From Tolypothrix brevis GSE-NOS-MK-07-07A (lineage in GTDB: Bacteria; Cyanobacteriota; Cyanobacteriia; Cyanobacteriales; Nostocaceae): a stretch of DNA of 64,000 nt. The translations under genes and the position numbers were made by a program. The DNA lies in assembly GCA_019358985.1 (NCBI GenBank), contig JAHHIJ010000014.1, forward strand, positions 1 through 64,000, in the 5' to 3' direction. This document shows positions 42,111 through 50,800 of the stretch, in pieces (the stretch's first letter is position 1; each line of letters begins with the position of its first letter). Under the pieces are notes generated by a model. It made no database searches and was not told the DNA's origin. It worked only from the letters and a program-made list of their open reading frames with translations.

Positions 42111-43283
42111 TTACCTACTTAGGCTGTTATTGATAATGATGTGATTGTTTGAGTCGAAACTAATAAAACCTTTTTGCTGTAACTTGCTCATTAATCGTGT
42201 AATTGTTACTCTAGTAGTGCCGCAAGCGCTAGCAATTTCTTCATTAGTGAAGGGAATTGAAATGCGAGTTCCCTTTGCCACTCTTTGACCAATTTCCTTT
42301 TTTAAAAGCATTAATAAATCTTGCAACCGATCTTCGATCCTTCTTTTAGCGAAAATAAATAAAAAAGATTCTGTTTGTCGTAATCGCTGTTTTATTTTAG
42401 GTAAAAGTGTATAGTTCAAAAATGGGTTAGTTGCTATTTCTACTTCATGAATTGTCACTAACTCAACATCTGACAAGGCTATTGCTTCATAAGTGTTTAA
42501 AGAAATCATGCTAGAGCCAAAAATCATATTTGGAGTTGCTAACCCTAACATCACTTCTTCACCAGTTTCACAAAATTTAGTTAGCTTCACGGAACCCTGA
42601 AGAAGGTAGCAAACAACTAAAGGGTTAAGGGGAATAGTTTCACCTTTATAATATTTATGCACGGGACGATTTTGCCTGATATCGTAATCATTAGACTCAT
42701 AATTTGAAGGTGCATTTAGCTGATGCCCAGTTTGATCACGCACTAGCCAGTGTAGCGTTTTAGGCTTACCCTGCTTATTATTGACAACACCTACTGTCAA
42801 AGCTGCGTCAGATGAATTGCTTTGGCATGGCTTTAGTGGTACTAATTCTTTGCTTTTTTCTGATTGAGATATTTGCATTTCATTGGGAAAGCGTTGACAT
42901 TCTTCTAGAGAGACAAAATTAATTATTGGTTTGCCTACCAGAAGCTGTTTGGAACATGCAAGTAAATTACATGCAGCAAAGTTAGCGTCTTCGATTATGC
43001 CTTCGGTGTTAGTGACTAAATAAGCGTCTAATGTTAACTCAAATAAATCTTGGTAGGTTTGACATTCGTCTTCTAGTAAATATCGTATTGTGAGAAGTTC
43101 TTCATTTTGCTTATACAGTTTCTCTGCTGCTACCCGTAAAGTATTTGAGGTAGCAATCAGTTCTTTAAATGCTTCGGGTAGCAAATCTGGAGATATCCAA
43201 GACAATGCCTTAGTAGTTTCGTGTAAACTTGCTAAACGTTTGTGGAATACTTCTGCGTTTGTGGTAAATGGCTCCACGTTCAT
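42111..43283 (-). CDS. Crp/Fnr-family regulator with N-terminal PAS domain
   Basis: A 390-residue protein. The N-terminus is helical, then a PAS domain (about 85-190, LFELTLDAYLVTNTEGIIED). A cNMP-binding-type beta-roll follows (PLVVCYLLQGSVKLTKFCET and GEEVMLGLATPNMIFG, about 215-290). The C-terminus is a Crp-type winged helix (IPFTNEEIASACGTTRVTIT, RLMSKLQQKGFI). In Crp/NtcA proteins the R-V-T-I-T-R-L recognition helix contacts TGTAN8TACA-like sites. The arginine that would bind cAMP phosphate is not obvious, so the effector could be different or the PAS may be the sensor. The gene converges with the CheB-CheR kinase. Confidence 0.85.
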   Translation of the reverse strand: MNVEPFTTNAEVFHKRLASLHETTKALSWISPDLLPEAFKELIATSNTLRVAAEKLYKQNEELLTIRYLLEDECQTYQDLFELTLDAYLVTNTEGIIEDANFAACNLLACSKQLLVGKPIINFVSLEECQRFPNEMQISQSEKSKELVPLKPCQSNSSDAALTVGVVNNKQGKPKTLHWLVRDQTGHQLNAPSNYESNDYDIRQNRPVHKYYKGETIPLNPLVVCYLLQGSVKLTKFCETGEEVMLGLATPNMIFGSSMISLNTYEAIALSDVELVTIHEVEIATNPFLNYTLLPKIKQRLRQTESFLFIFAKRRIEDRLQDLLMLLKKEIGQRVAKGTRISIPFTNEEIASACGTTRVTITRLMSKLQQKGFISFDSNNHIIINNSLSR

Positions 43284-43582
43284 TTTAAATTCTCCTTATT
43301 TATACTTACTTTCTGTAATGATGCTTGAACGGAGCTTCAAACCATAGATTCTTCGTTCCTCAGAATGACAGATTTTATTTATAAACACCCTCTTAGAAGT
43401 CGGGGATCTCAGAATTGAGACTAAGAAGTAAAATAAAGCACAGGTAATGTGAGAAATTAACTTAACTGTAAGTTTAAAGAAATTAAGTGAATATTTTGTG
43501 AATAAGCCAGTAGATAATATAAAAAGGTAGCGTTAGCAACACTGTCTAACAAAGTTAGATTTGTCATACAGCAGATTTTAGG
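43284..43582. other. Intergenic, with a dispersed half-palindrome
   Basis: No coding region was seen. AGAAGTCGGGGATCTCAGAA at 43397 repeats the half-hairpin found at 30977-30989. The region probably carries the promoter of the PAS-Crp regulator. Confidence 0.45.
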
Positions 43583-43856
43583 TTTAGGAGGTACATGCGT
43601 AAAACCCAAAACCCGCTCACAGACGTAGCAGTGCTACGTCTCTACGTGTATTAGACATCTCCAGAAAAGACGTAAAGACTATTCTGTGCTACGTCTAATC
43701 AAGGGTTTCGGGCAATACATAGTTCAATTTGGTCGATATCTATTAGACATTTCCAGAAAACAATGTAGAGACGTAGCACTGCTACGTCTAATCAAGGGTT
43801 GTGGACAGAGTATAGTTCATTTTCACTCCTATGTGTATTTAATCACAACGCAATCG
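43583..43856. mobile_element. Family B pair inserted into a family C element (nested)
   Basis: A family C element (TTTAGGAGGTACATGCG ... CTCTACGTGTA, then TTTAATCACAACGCAA) is interrupted at 43651-43832. The insert is two family B units starting TTAGACATCTCCAG and ending CACTCCTAT. GTGTA is duplicated at 43646-43650 and 43833-43837. The uninterrupted family C copies at 25775 (reversed) and 47653 show the original join, CTCTACGTGTATTTAATC. Confidence 0.85.
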
Positions 43857-43899
43857 GCTGTAAATCTTTTCAACAAATAATAAATAAATATTTGTACCT

Positions 43900-45267
43900 A
43901 TGAAAATTTTGCTAGTAGAAGACGATCAAGTATCTGCTGAAATGTTAAAGAATATTCTGACACATCAGCATTACATAGTTGATTTGGCTTCTGATGGTGA
44001 GACTGGATTGTCCCTTGCTGAAATGTTTGCTTATGACTTAATTCTGTTAGATATTATGTTGCCAAAGCTGGATGGTCTCATGTTTTGCAGACAGCTACGT
44101 GCTAAAACAAATGATACGTCGATTCTGCTTTTGACAGCTTTGGATAGTAGCACTAGCAAGGTTATTGGGTTAGATGCTGGAGCTGATGATTATGTTGTTA
44201 AACCTTTTGACGTGAATGAGTTATTAGCTCGGATACGTGTTTTGATACGTCGAAAAACTCCGGCTCTCTCTTCAGTGATAGAGGCAGGAAATGTTAGACT
44301 TAATTCCACTAGCTCTAAAGTGACTTGCAATGGAAAATTTTTGCATTTGACTGCTAAAGAATATGCTTTACTAGAACTGTTTATGCGTAACAGTCACCGA
44401 ATCTTTAGTCAAGAAATCCTGCTCGATTATCTCTGGTCATCTGAAGAAATGCCTTTAACGAATACTGTCAGAGCGCACATCAAAGCTTTACGGCAAAAAT
44501 TGAAGCAAGCTGGGGCAAATGATTTGATTGAGACAGTTTACAAAATGGGGTATCGGCTGAAATTAGGACAAGATGGGCATTCTGAAGTTAAGCTTTCTGC
44601 TGCGACAGAGCTTGACTTTCAACCAACAGAAGTCGATGGGACTGTAGTAGATCGATACCAACCACAATTGTCCCCAGCGCTGGCTGATATTTGGAAGCGA
44701 TTTAAGCCCAAGTATAGCGATCGCATCACAATTTTAGAACAAAATATAATGCTGCTGCTTGCAGGTACGCTAACTGAAGAACAAGGGCAACAAGCACAGG
44801 AATCAGCTCACTTGTTAATCGGATCGCTAGGTAGTTTTGGTTTTACTGAAGCGTCACGTCTGTCTCGTGAAATTGAACAGATTTTTCGAGATGGAGTAAA
44901 ACAAAGTCAAGGTGAAGTTGAACGTCTTTCTCAACTCGTTATAGCGTTGCGGCAAGAATTGGAACGACCAATGGCAAACCTTGTACCTGCTGCGGTAACG
45001 AAGCGCTTTGCTAACATCAACCAACAACCCCAACTGTTAATTCTCAATAATGATGTCCAACTAAGTCAGCAATTAATAGAGGAGGCTAAAATCTGGGGAA
45101 TTCAGACTTTGGTTGCGACAAACTTAACTGAACTTAGAGTTGCGATCGCCCAAAAATGCCCGGATGTAGTATTAATCGATAAAATTATGGTTGTAGACGA
45201 CGATCCCCAAATGTTAGACGTTATGTTGGTATTACTTCAAGCTGTTGTTTCTCGGTTAAACACATAG
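43900..45267 (+). CDS. Truncated multi-domain response regulator: REC-wHTH-HPt-partial REC
   Basis: A 455-residue regulator. REC-1 has Asp51 ([13 protein letters not shown]). An OmpR-type winged helix follows ([15 protein letters not shown] and [10 protein letters not shown]), then HPt with His304 ([13 protein letters not shown]). The region from [14 protein letters not shown] begins like the pseudo-receiver of the homologue at 8205 but jumps from VVLIDKI directly into [18 protein letters not shown], the first strand of the next receiver. That receiver then ends after AVVSRLNT, codons that are antisense to the aspartoacylase gene. The last domain thus lacks its acceptor Asp. REC, DNA-binding and HPt domains look intact. 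Confidence 0.85.
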   Translation: MKILLVEDDQVSAEMLKNILTHQHYIVDLASDGETGLSLAEMFAYDLILLDIMLPKLDGLMFCRQLRAKTNDTSILLLTALDSSTSKVIGLDAGADDYVVKPFDVNELLARIRVLIRRKTPALSSVIEAGNVRLNSTSSKVTCNGKFLHLTAKEYALLELFMRNSHRIFSQEILLDYLWSSEEMPLTNTVRAHIKALRQKLKQAGANDLIETVYKMGYRLKLGQDGHSEVKLSAATELDFQPTEVDGTVVDRYQPQLSPALADIWKRFKPKYSDRITILEQNIMLLLAGTLTEEQGQQAQESAHLLIGSLGSFGFTEASRLSREIEQIFRDGVKQSQGEVERLSQLVIALRQELERPMANLVPAAVTKRFANINQQPQLLILNNDVQLSQQLIEEAKIWGIQTLVATNLTELRVAIAQKCPDVVLIDKIMVVDDDPQMLDVMLVLLQAVVSRLNT

Positions 45268-46105
45268 CAATGCCTTTCTCATAGTATGCCGCTTCGTTGA
45301 TAAAAATTGGATAAACGGTTGATGTTCCTTCAAATGCGATGGTTTTCCCATCAAAGGTAAGAAAAATCGGATCACCAGGATGAAGAGCTTGATAATCTTG
45401 AAATTCAAGTTGCGGATGAATCATTGCTTTAATTTCCCCATGCTCGTTTCTAGGAAAATCAATAACAGAAGCATATCGATAAACTGTCAGTGGGCTATTT
45501 ATATTTTCAATTATACCTTGGTTGCTTCTTTCTAAATAATCCAAAACTGCATAAACAAGTTCCTCTGTTTTCTGGAATAATTCTGTGCTCAAAACAGCTT
45601 GAGGCACTGGACCAACTTCAATGGCAAAACCAAAATCGCAGAGAGAACGAAGTAAATTACTCTTTTGCCCTTGGGTATAACAAACTTTTATCTCTGGATT
45701 AATTGAAGTCAAATAAGCAGCCAATTGCAAAGTAAATGGATGCAGTTCACCTAAAAGGATACTCAACCCCATATTTGCAGTTGTGCTGTGCAAATCTATA
45801 ATTACATCTACCTGAGATTTGCCTTTTGGTCCGAGCATTTTTTCAATAACTTTTGCCCGCACTTGTTCATAACCAGTAAGTGTTGAATTCTGCAAATCTT
45901 GACTAAAAAAGCTGCGATTTAAATCTTGATCAATATATCGTCTGCTTTCTTTAAAAGCTTCAGGATTTCCCAATAATGTCAGAGTTTCAAAACTAGGGCG
46001 TTTAACTAAGTTTAAGTCCTGCTCAAACTTTTTGATCAGGTATACTCCTGTAAACTCATTTCCGTGTGTTCCGCCAACAATTGCTACATAATTAATTTTG
46101 TTCAT
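45221..46105 (-). CDS. Aspartoacylase / AstE-AspA family deacylase
   Basis: About 294 residues from the ATG at 46105 ([20 protein letters not shown]). This family hydrolyses N-acyl-aspartate, releasing aspartate and the acid. Zinc ligands are His and Glu of GGTHGNE and the His of [12 protein letters not shown], with EVGPVPQ (Glu) near the active site. An in-frame extension to 46195 exists, but it reads through the tnpB right end, so I reject it. The 3' end overlaps the truncated response regulator by 47 bases. Together with the neighbouring tnpB, this gene looks like an inserted segment. Confidence 0.85.
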   Translation of the reverse strand: MNKINYVAIVGGTHGNEFTGVYLIKKFEQDLNLVKRPSFETLTLLGNPEAFKESRRYIDQDLNRSFFSQDLQNSTLTGYEQVRAKVIEKMLGPKGKSQVDVIIDLHSTTANMGLSILLGELHPFTLQLAAYLTSINPEIKVCYTQGQKSNLLRSLCDFGFAIEVGPVPQAVLSTELFQKTEELVYAVLDYLERSNQGIIENINSPLTVYRYASVIDFPRNEHGEIKAMIHPQLEFQDYQALHPGDPIFLTFDGKTIAFEGTSTVYPIFINEAAYYEKGIAMCLTEKQQLEVIPT

Positions 46106-46160
46106 ACAAAAACTTATTGCTTGTTTGGTTTCCATCACAATAGACAAAAGTATTTGAACC

Positions 46161-47426
46161 TCACACGACTTGAAGTCGCGTGATTCCTGTTTCAACGATC
46201 TCCGCCTGGATTGCTCCAGGACTTACAAGTTCTCCACAGGCGTTTAGAGCCTCCGGGATACCCACGGCGGCTATTAGTCTCAATCCTTCACTCAAAATGT
46301 TTAACGCCGCGTTTTTATCTCTCAAGTTGTGAGTATTGCAACTAGGACAAGACCATTCGCGCAGCTTTAAATCCTTAACCAATGGGTTGATAAAACCACA
46401 GTAATTACAAGTCTGAGATGAAGGATAAAATGTACCAACTTTCTGCACGATTCGGTCATGCCACAGAGCTTTATATTCAAGCATGGTGGTAAATTTAGAC
46501 CAACTAGCGTCTGAAATACTCAGGGCTAATTTATGGTTTTTAACCATGTTACCAACTCGTAAATCTTCGATACAGATAATGCTGTTTTCCTTGATTAAAC
46601 GCGAAAGTGTCCACCGGGGAGTATCCCCGTGGCGCATTTCGCGAGTTGACAGCTTGTGCAAAAAGTCATCTCTTAAATTAGTAATGCGTTCGTAGGTTCG
46701 AGCCAGCTTGATTTTCGCTTTGACTCTATTGTTACTACTTTTGGTACTGCGAGAGAGTTTTTTATTTGATTTGCGTAACTTCCTTAGTTGAAGTCGATAA
46801 TATTTAGGATTTTCTACAACTTCACCATCGCTAGTAACCAGATAAGATTTGATACCTAAATCCAATCCAATATTTTGTGTGGCTTGAGGATATTTTTCTA
46901 TCTCAGTTTCACACAAAATACTAGCAATATATTTACCAGAAGAAGTCCGGGTTATCGTAACGTTTACAACATGACCAGTAATATCTTGTGATTTATGAAA
47001 CTTTATCCATCCTAACTTGGGAAGCTTTAAACGATTCTCTATAATTTGAATGTTCCCATTGGTGAGATTCGTCTTGTAAGATTGCTTGCAACCGTACTTC
47101 TTTTTGAACTTAGGAAAGCCGACACCTTTCTTATTTTTAGACTTCTTTAAGTCAGTAAAAAAGTTTTTGTACGCTGTCTCTAAATTCTTGAGCGAGTTTT
47201 GCAGAGCAAACTTATCTACTTCCTTCAACCATTCAATCTCTTTTTTGAGAAGAGTCAACTGTTGACTACAAGCATTGTAGTTTAAGGTTTTCTGCTCAGT
47301 CGTATATAACTCTTTCCTTAATGCCAGAAAACGGTTGTACACAAACCTAGCACAACCTATTGTCTTGTTAATTAAGACTTCTTGGTTGTGGTTAGGAATA
47401 AGTGCAACTTTAAACGCTTTCTGCAT
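46161..47426 (-). CDS. tnpB: TnpB, RNA-guided nuclease homologue with an in-frame palindrome insertion
   Basis: A 421-residue canonical TnpB. RuvC-I has [11 protein letters not shown]. RuvC-II has [13 protein letters not shown]. The zinc ribbon is [12 protein letters not shown] and CPSCNTHN. RuvC-III is [10 protein letters not shown]. All three acids are present, so the fold could be active. Between HKLST and RLIKEN, where relatives usually continue directly, an extra segment [13 protein letters not shown] is encoded by a GGGGATACTCCCC palindrome (46600-46643). No tnpA is adjacent. The insertion lies just before the RuvC-II strand, which might affect activity. Confidence 0.9.
   Translation of the reverse strand: MQKAFKVALIPNHNQEVLINKTIGCARFVYNRFLALRKELYTTEQKTLNYNACSQQLTLLKKEIEWLKEVDKFALQNSLKNLETAYKNFFTDLKKSKNKKGVGFPKFKKKYGCKQSYKTNLTNGNIQIIENRLKLPKLGWIKFHKSQDITGHVVNVTITRTSSGKYIASILCETEIEKYPQATQNIGLDLGIKSYLVTSDGEVVENPKYYRLQLRKLRKSNKKLSRSTKSSNNRVKAKIKLARTYERITNLRDDFLHKLSTREMRHGDTPRWTLSRLIKENSIICIEDLRVGNMVKNHKLALSISDASWSKFTTMLEYKALWHDRIVQKVGTFYPSSQTCNYCGFINPLVKDLKLREWSCPSCNTHNLRDKNAALNILSEGLRLIAAVGIPEALNACGELVSPGAIQAEIVETGITRLQVV
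46162..46182 (-). ncRNA. Right-end hairpin of the second tnpB element
   Basis: On the minus strand CACGCGACTT pairs with AAGTCGTGTG, then GAGGTTCAAATACTTTTG follows. This is the classic right-end hairpin of TnpB elements that forms the end of omega RNA. It lies at the 3' end of the tnpB coding sequence. Confidence 0.6.
46600..46643. repeat. GGGGATACTCCCC palindrome inside tnpB
   Basis: On the coding strand CGCGAAATGCGCCACGGGG pairs with CCCCGGTGGACACTTTCGCG around ATACT. It adds 13 codons in frame. A second copy is at 47519-47559, upstream of the same gene. Confidence 0.8.
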
Positions 47427-47518
47427 TTTGGTTTTAATGTTTCGCTATAATGATTTTACCATAATACGCAAGCATCTAAATATAGAAATATGGAGCGCCT
47501 AACTCATGACTTGAAGTC

Positions 47519-47559
47519 GCAAAGTCTGCCACGGGGAGTATCCCTGTGGCGAGCTTTGC
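47519..47559. repeat. GGGGATACTCCCC palindrome, intergenic copy
   Basis: GCAAAGTCTGCCACGGGG, AGTA, then TCCCTGTGGCGAGCTTTGC. The arms are complementary to each other with few mismatches and match the tnpB-internal copy. Confidence 0.75.
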
Positions 47560-47652
47560 ACTCTTTGTGCGGCTTGCAGAAATCAATAAACCTCCGGTTG
47601 TTGCTCAGAAAATTAAATCGCTCAACGAATAAAGAAATACAGCAATTTTTAG

Positions 47653-47732
47653 GTATGTGCGTAAAATCCAAAACCCGGTAACAGACGTAGCACTTGGTAG
47701 TCTCTACGTGTATTTAATCACAACGCAATCTG
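47653..47732. repeat. Family C element with degenerate core
   Basis: GTGCGTAAAATCCAAAACCC, then a core whose apex is mutated (AGCACTTGGTAGTC), then CTCTACGTGTATTTAATC and ACAACGCAATCTGC. The core has lost its symmetry here while the host flanks are conserved. Confidence 0.75.
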
Positions 47733-47740
47733 CTGTAACT

Positions 47741-50437
47741 TTAGGCATCGGTTTTGAATGCATTAATAGAGTCTTCTAATTGCAATGTTACTTGTTGTGT
47801 TTGTTGTAAAGAATTAGACACCATGTCAGATGAATTTGCAGTGTGTTCTGAAGCAGTGATAAGATGTTGCATCTTTGAAGCGATCGCACTCGAACTTTGT
47901 GACTGAGATCCGGTTGCACCTTTAATTGACTGCGCTAAATCATCAATTTGGTGGGATACTTCTAAAATATGCCCCAGATTATGCTTGACATTTGTAATCA
48001 TATTTGCTTTTTCTAGCACTTCCCTAGTTCCTATTTCTATAGTTTTGACGACTTCGCTAGTTTCCATTTCGATGTTCTCTAGCATTTGTTGAACTTCTTT
48101 GGTCACTTCTTGTGATTGAGCTGCTAATTGAGCAATTTGTTCTACCACTATCTTAAAGCCTCGACCTTCTTTGCTCACCCCCGCAGTTTCAATATTGCTG
48201 TTGATGGCTAACAAGTTAGTTTGCAAGAGGATTTGCTTAAGCAACGAGGCAACGAAGGATATTTTTTGCGAAGATTCTGCCACACGCTTGACTTTATTTA
48301 CTTTTTCTATTATTGTCTGTTCTAAATTAAAGATACTTTCTACAGTATTCTCGATTGCGGCTTGGGTTGTTGCTACTGCCTCTGAAGTGGTGTAGGCAAT
48401 TTCTGATAGTTGACGGGCATCATCTGCTACTGTTTGAATAAATAAATTAATTTTATTTACTTCTTCTAAAGTGTAATTAATTTCTTGTGCTTGTGTCAAA
48501 GCTTGATTCGTCAATTGCTGAATTACACCTGAGTTTTCATCAAGGGAAAGATTTACTTGATAAGCTGCAACTTTCACTTGATTGATAATCTGCCGCAGGT
48601 TATGAATAATCGTATTAAAAACATCAGCTACTACCCCTGTTTCATCGGCATTATTTTCTGTACCCACAGTTAAATTGCCTTTTGATGCTTCTTGAACGTT
48701 GAAGAGAATTTCCAAAAGTTGGCTTTGCAAAGCTTGTTGACTTAGCTTTAATTCTTCTTCTGCTTGTTTGCGTCGGCTAATGTCAGCTTGCACCCCAATA
48801 TAATTGACGACTTGTCCGAAGGAATCTCGCACTGGAGAAATTGTTAATTCACACCAACATGGTGTTCCATCTTTGCGGTAATTCTTAATTACTACCTGAC
48901 ATTCTAAAGAGTTGCGGATTGCATGACGTAATTCTTCAATAGTTGCGGGATCTGTGTCGGGTCCTTGCAAAAATCGACAATTGCGTCCAATCACTTCTTC
49001 CGGTGAATAACCTGTGATGGTTTCAAAAGCCGGATTGCAAAATATGATGGGGTTGTCCATCGCTCGTGGGTCAGTAATGACAATAGCATTTCTAGCAGCA
49101 GCAATGGCGCGATCGCGAAGCTGCAATATTTTCTGCGACTGCTTAAACTCATTAAAAAAACTCGCTTGTTCGAGAGCGATCGCAACTTGAATTGCTAGGT
49201 TTGCGATTAAATCAATTTCAAGCTTTTCCCAATGCCGAGGTTCAGAACATTGATGGACACATAAGAGGCTGATTAGCTGATTATTAATAATAATCGGTGC
49301 AACTAAATTCGCCTTGATTTGAAATTCTTCCAGAATCTGGCTGTGGTAATCTGTATAATCTGCTTCGTTAACGTTGTCGGTGGCTCGCACTTCACCATTT
49401 GTGTACATTGCAATGTAATCTTCTCTAAAGGGGTCATGGACTGTTTTGCCAATGATTTTGATCCAGCCGTCTGCTACCGATTCAGCAACGATGGTGGCAC
49501 TCCAGTCAGGATGAAAGCGATAAATAACTACGCGGTCTGATTTTAATGCTTGACGAATTTCCTTGACGGTGGTGTAAAGAACATCTTCTGATTTGAGCGA
49601 TCGCCTAATTTCTAAGGTAATGTCTGTAAATAGTTGCAAATATCTCGCTTCTGTTTCTTGCTTTTCTAAAAGCTTTACTTTCTCTGTCAATCGTCGATCG
49701 ACAAATGAAATGAGTAACGCGAAATCCAGAATCACAAAGGTGGCAACGCCAATAGTAAAAGCTAACCAGGTGAAGGAATCGTTGGAAGTCGCCCTTGCAA
49801 TTGCTTTTGTGTTAGTGGGTATAAAGTTAGCTGCTGCCATACCAGTGTAATGCATCCCGGCGATCGCCAATCCCATAATCAGCGCAGCCAAGATTTTTGC
49901 TAAGAGCGCAGATGTACTGCTTTGCGTGGATAGTTGAAAGGTGACAGATAAGGCTACAATTGAGGCACTAATGGCGATCGCTATGGAAATTGCAAACAGC
50001 AATGGATTATACATCGTGTCTGCTTCCATCCGCATCGCGGACATGCCAATGTAGTGCATTGAGGCGATGCCAATACCCATCAGGATACCGCCCATAATCA
50101 ATTGCCACAAGCTCAAAGTTGGGCGACTCGCTAAGAACAGCGCTCCTGCGGAGGCAATAATCGCAGGTAATATTGACAACAATACCGTCACCATGTCATA
50201 TGTTATTGGTATCGGTAGGCTGAATGCCAACATAGCGACAAAGTGCATCGACCAAATGCCAATGCCCATAACAAATGCCCCACCAATCAACCAAGCTTTT
50301 TTTGCCCAAGATGTAGCTGTTGTTACCCGTTCCGCTAAATCCAAAGCAGTATATGCAGCTAGGACAGCGATCGCGATGGAAAGTGATATTATACGGGGGT
50401 CGTAGCTACTATTTATCGCCATATCTGCCGTCACCAT
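47741..50437 (-). CDS. MHYT-GAF-LOV-MCP receptor
   Basis: An 898-residue membrane receptor. Residues about 18-215 form an MHYT domain, with the repeated motifs GIWSMHFVAM, IASMHYIGM and IAGMHYTGM and seven hydrophobic segments. MHYT domains are proposed to bind a metal and sense diatomic gas. A GAF follows (about 275-430), with Tyr where bilin-binding GAFs have Cys (ADYTDYHSQIL). A PAS domain holds GRNCRFLQG with Cys487, the signature of flavin-binding LOV photoreceptors. A C-terminal region (about 600-898) is an MCP-type signalling domain (QQVTLQLEDS, VEQIAQLAAQSQEVTKE). The chain thus combines a possible gas sensor, a blue-light sensor and a chemotaxis-type output. Confidence 0.9.
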   Translation of the reverse strand: MVTADMAINSSYDPRIISLSIAIAVLAAYTALDLAERVTTATSWAKKAWLIGGAFVMGIGIWSMHFVAMLAFSLPIPITYDMVTVLLSILPAIIASAGALFLASRPTLSLWQLIMGGILMGIGIASMHYIGMSAMRMEADTMYNPLLFAISIAIAISASIVALSVTFQLSTQSSTSALLAKILAALIMGLAIAGMHYTGMAAANFIPTNTKAIARATSNDSFTWLAFTIGVATFVILDFALLISFVDRRLTEKVKLLEKQETEARYLQLFTDITLEIRRSLKSEDVLYTTVKEIRQALKSDRVVIYRFHPDWSATIVAESVADGWIKIIGKTVHDPFREDYIAMYTNGEVRATDNVNEADYTDYHSQILEEFQIKANLVAPIIINNQLISLLCVHQCSEPRHWEKLEIDLIANLAIQVAIALEQASFFNEFKQSQKILQLRDRAIAAARNAIVITDPRAMDNPIIFCNPAFETITGYSPEEVIGRNCRFLQGPDTDPATIEELRHAIRNSLECQVVIKNYRKDGTPCWCELTISPVRDSFGQVVNYIGVQADISRRKQAEEELKLSQQALQSQLLEILFNVQEASKGNLTVGTENNADETGVVADVFNTIIHNLRQIINQVKVAAYQVNLSLDENSGVIQQLTNQALTQAQEINYTLEEVNKINLFIQTVADDARQLSEIAYTTSEAVATTQAAIENTVESIFNLEQTIIEKVNKVKRVAESSQKISFVASLLKQILLQTNLLAINSNIETAGVSKEGRGFKIVVEQIAQLAAQSQEVTKEVQQMLENIEMETSEVVKTIEIGTREVLEKANMITNVKHNLGHILEVSHQIDDLAQSIKGATGSQSQSSSAIASKMQHLITASEHTANSSDMVSNSLQQTQQVTLQLEDSINAFKTDA

Positions 50438-50800
50438 TAAGTTAACCTCAATTAAATAGTTTTATTAAATTAAATGTGACTTTTTTAGTAATCAGCAACC
50501 CAGGCTTCCATAATTTTTGTTTATTTTATTATCTTGTCAATTAAAAAACAATTATGAAGCTTTGGAAAGAAAAAATAGATAAATTTATCTATTCTTTATA
50601 CATGTGGGATAAGTGTTTTATTATATATATCCACTGATATAGTATAGTAACTAAAGTAAAGATATGGGGCTATAAGTTAGACAAATATAGGGAAAAGAAA
50701 ATCAACGAAAAATCTAATTAAACCTGAAGTATAAAGTACAGATTGTATCATTTTAAACAATATTGTGTAATTTTAAGCAAACCGGGGTTAAGAAAAACTA
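50438..50800. other. Intergenic, divergent promoter region
   Basis: 363 A/T-rich bases between the receptor and the kinase genes, with no coding frame. TATAGTATAGTAACT at 50640 is a plausible -10-type region. Nothing else was recognised. Confidence 0.45.

Noticed and set aside
43686-43880. 64-codon frame, and similar frames at 23765 and 47490
   Set aside because: These are open frames through MITE repeats and encode repeat-derived peptides only.
46120-46170. tRNA-like GGTTCAAAT motif
   Set aside because: It belongs to the tnpB right end. No cloverleaf can be formed around it. I found no other tRNA or rRNA signal.
46106-46195. N-terminal extension of the aspartoacylase to 46195
   Set aside because: The added residues read through the tnpB right-end hairpin. 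The family starts at [11 protein letters not shown], so the ATG at 46105 is preferred.
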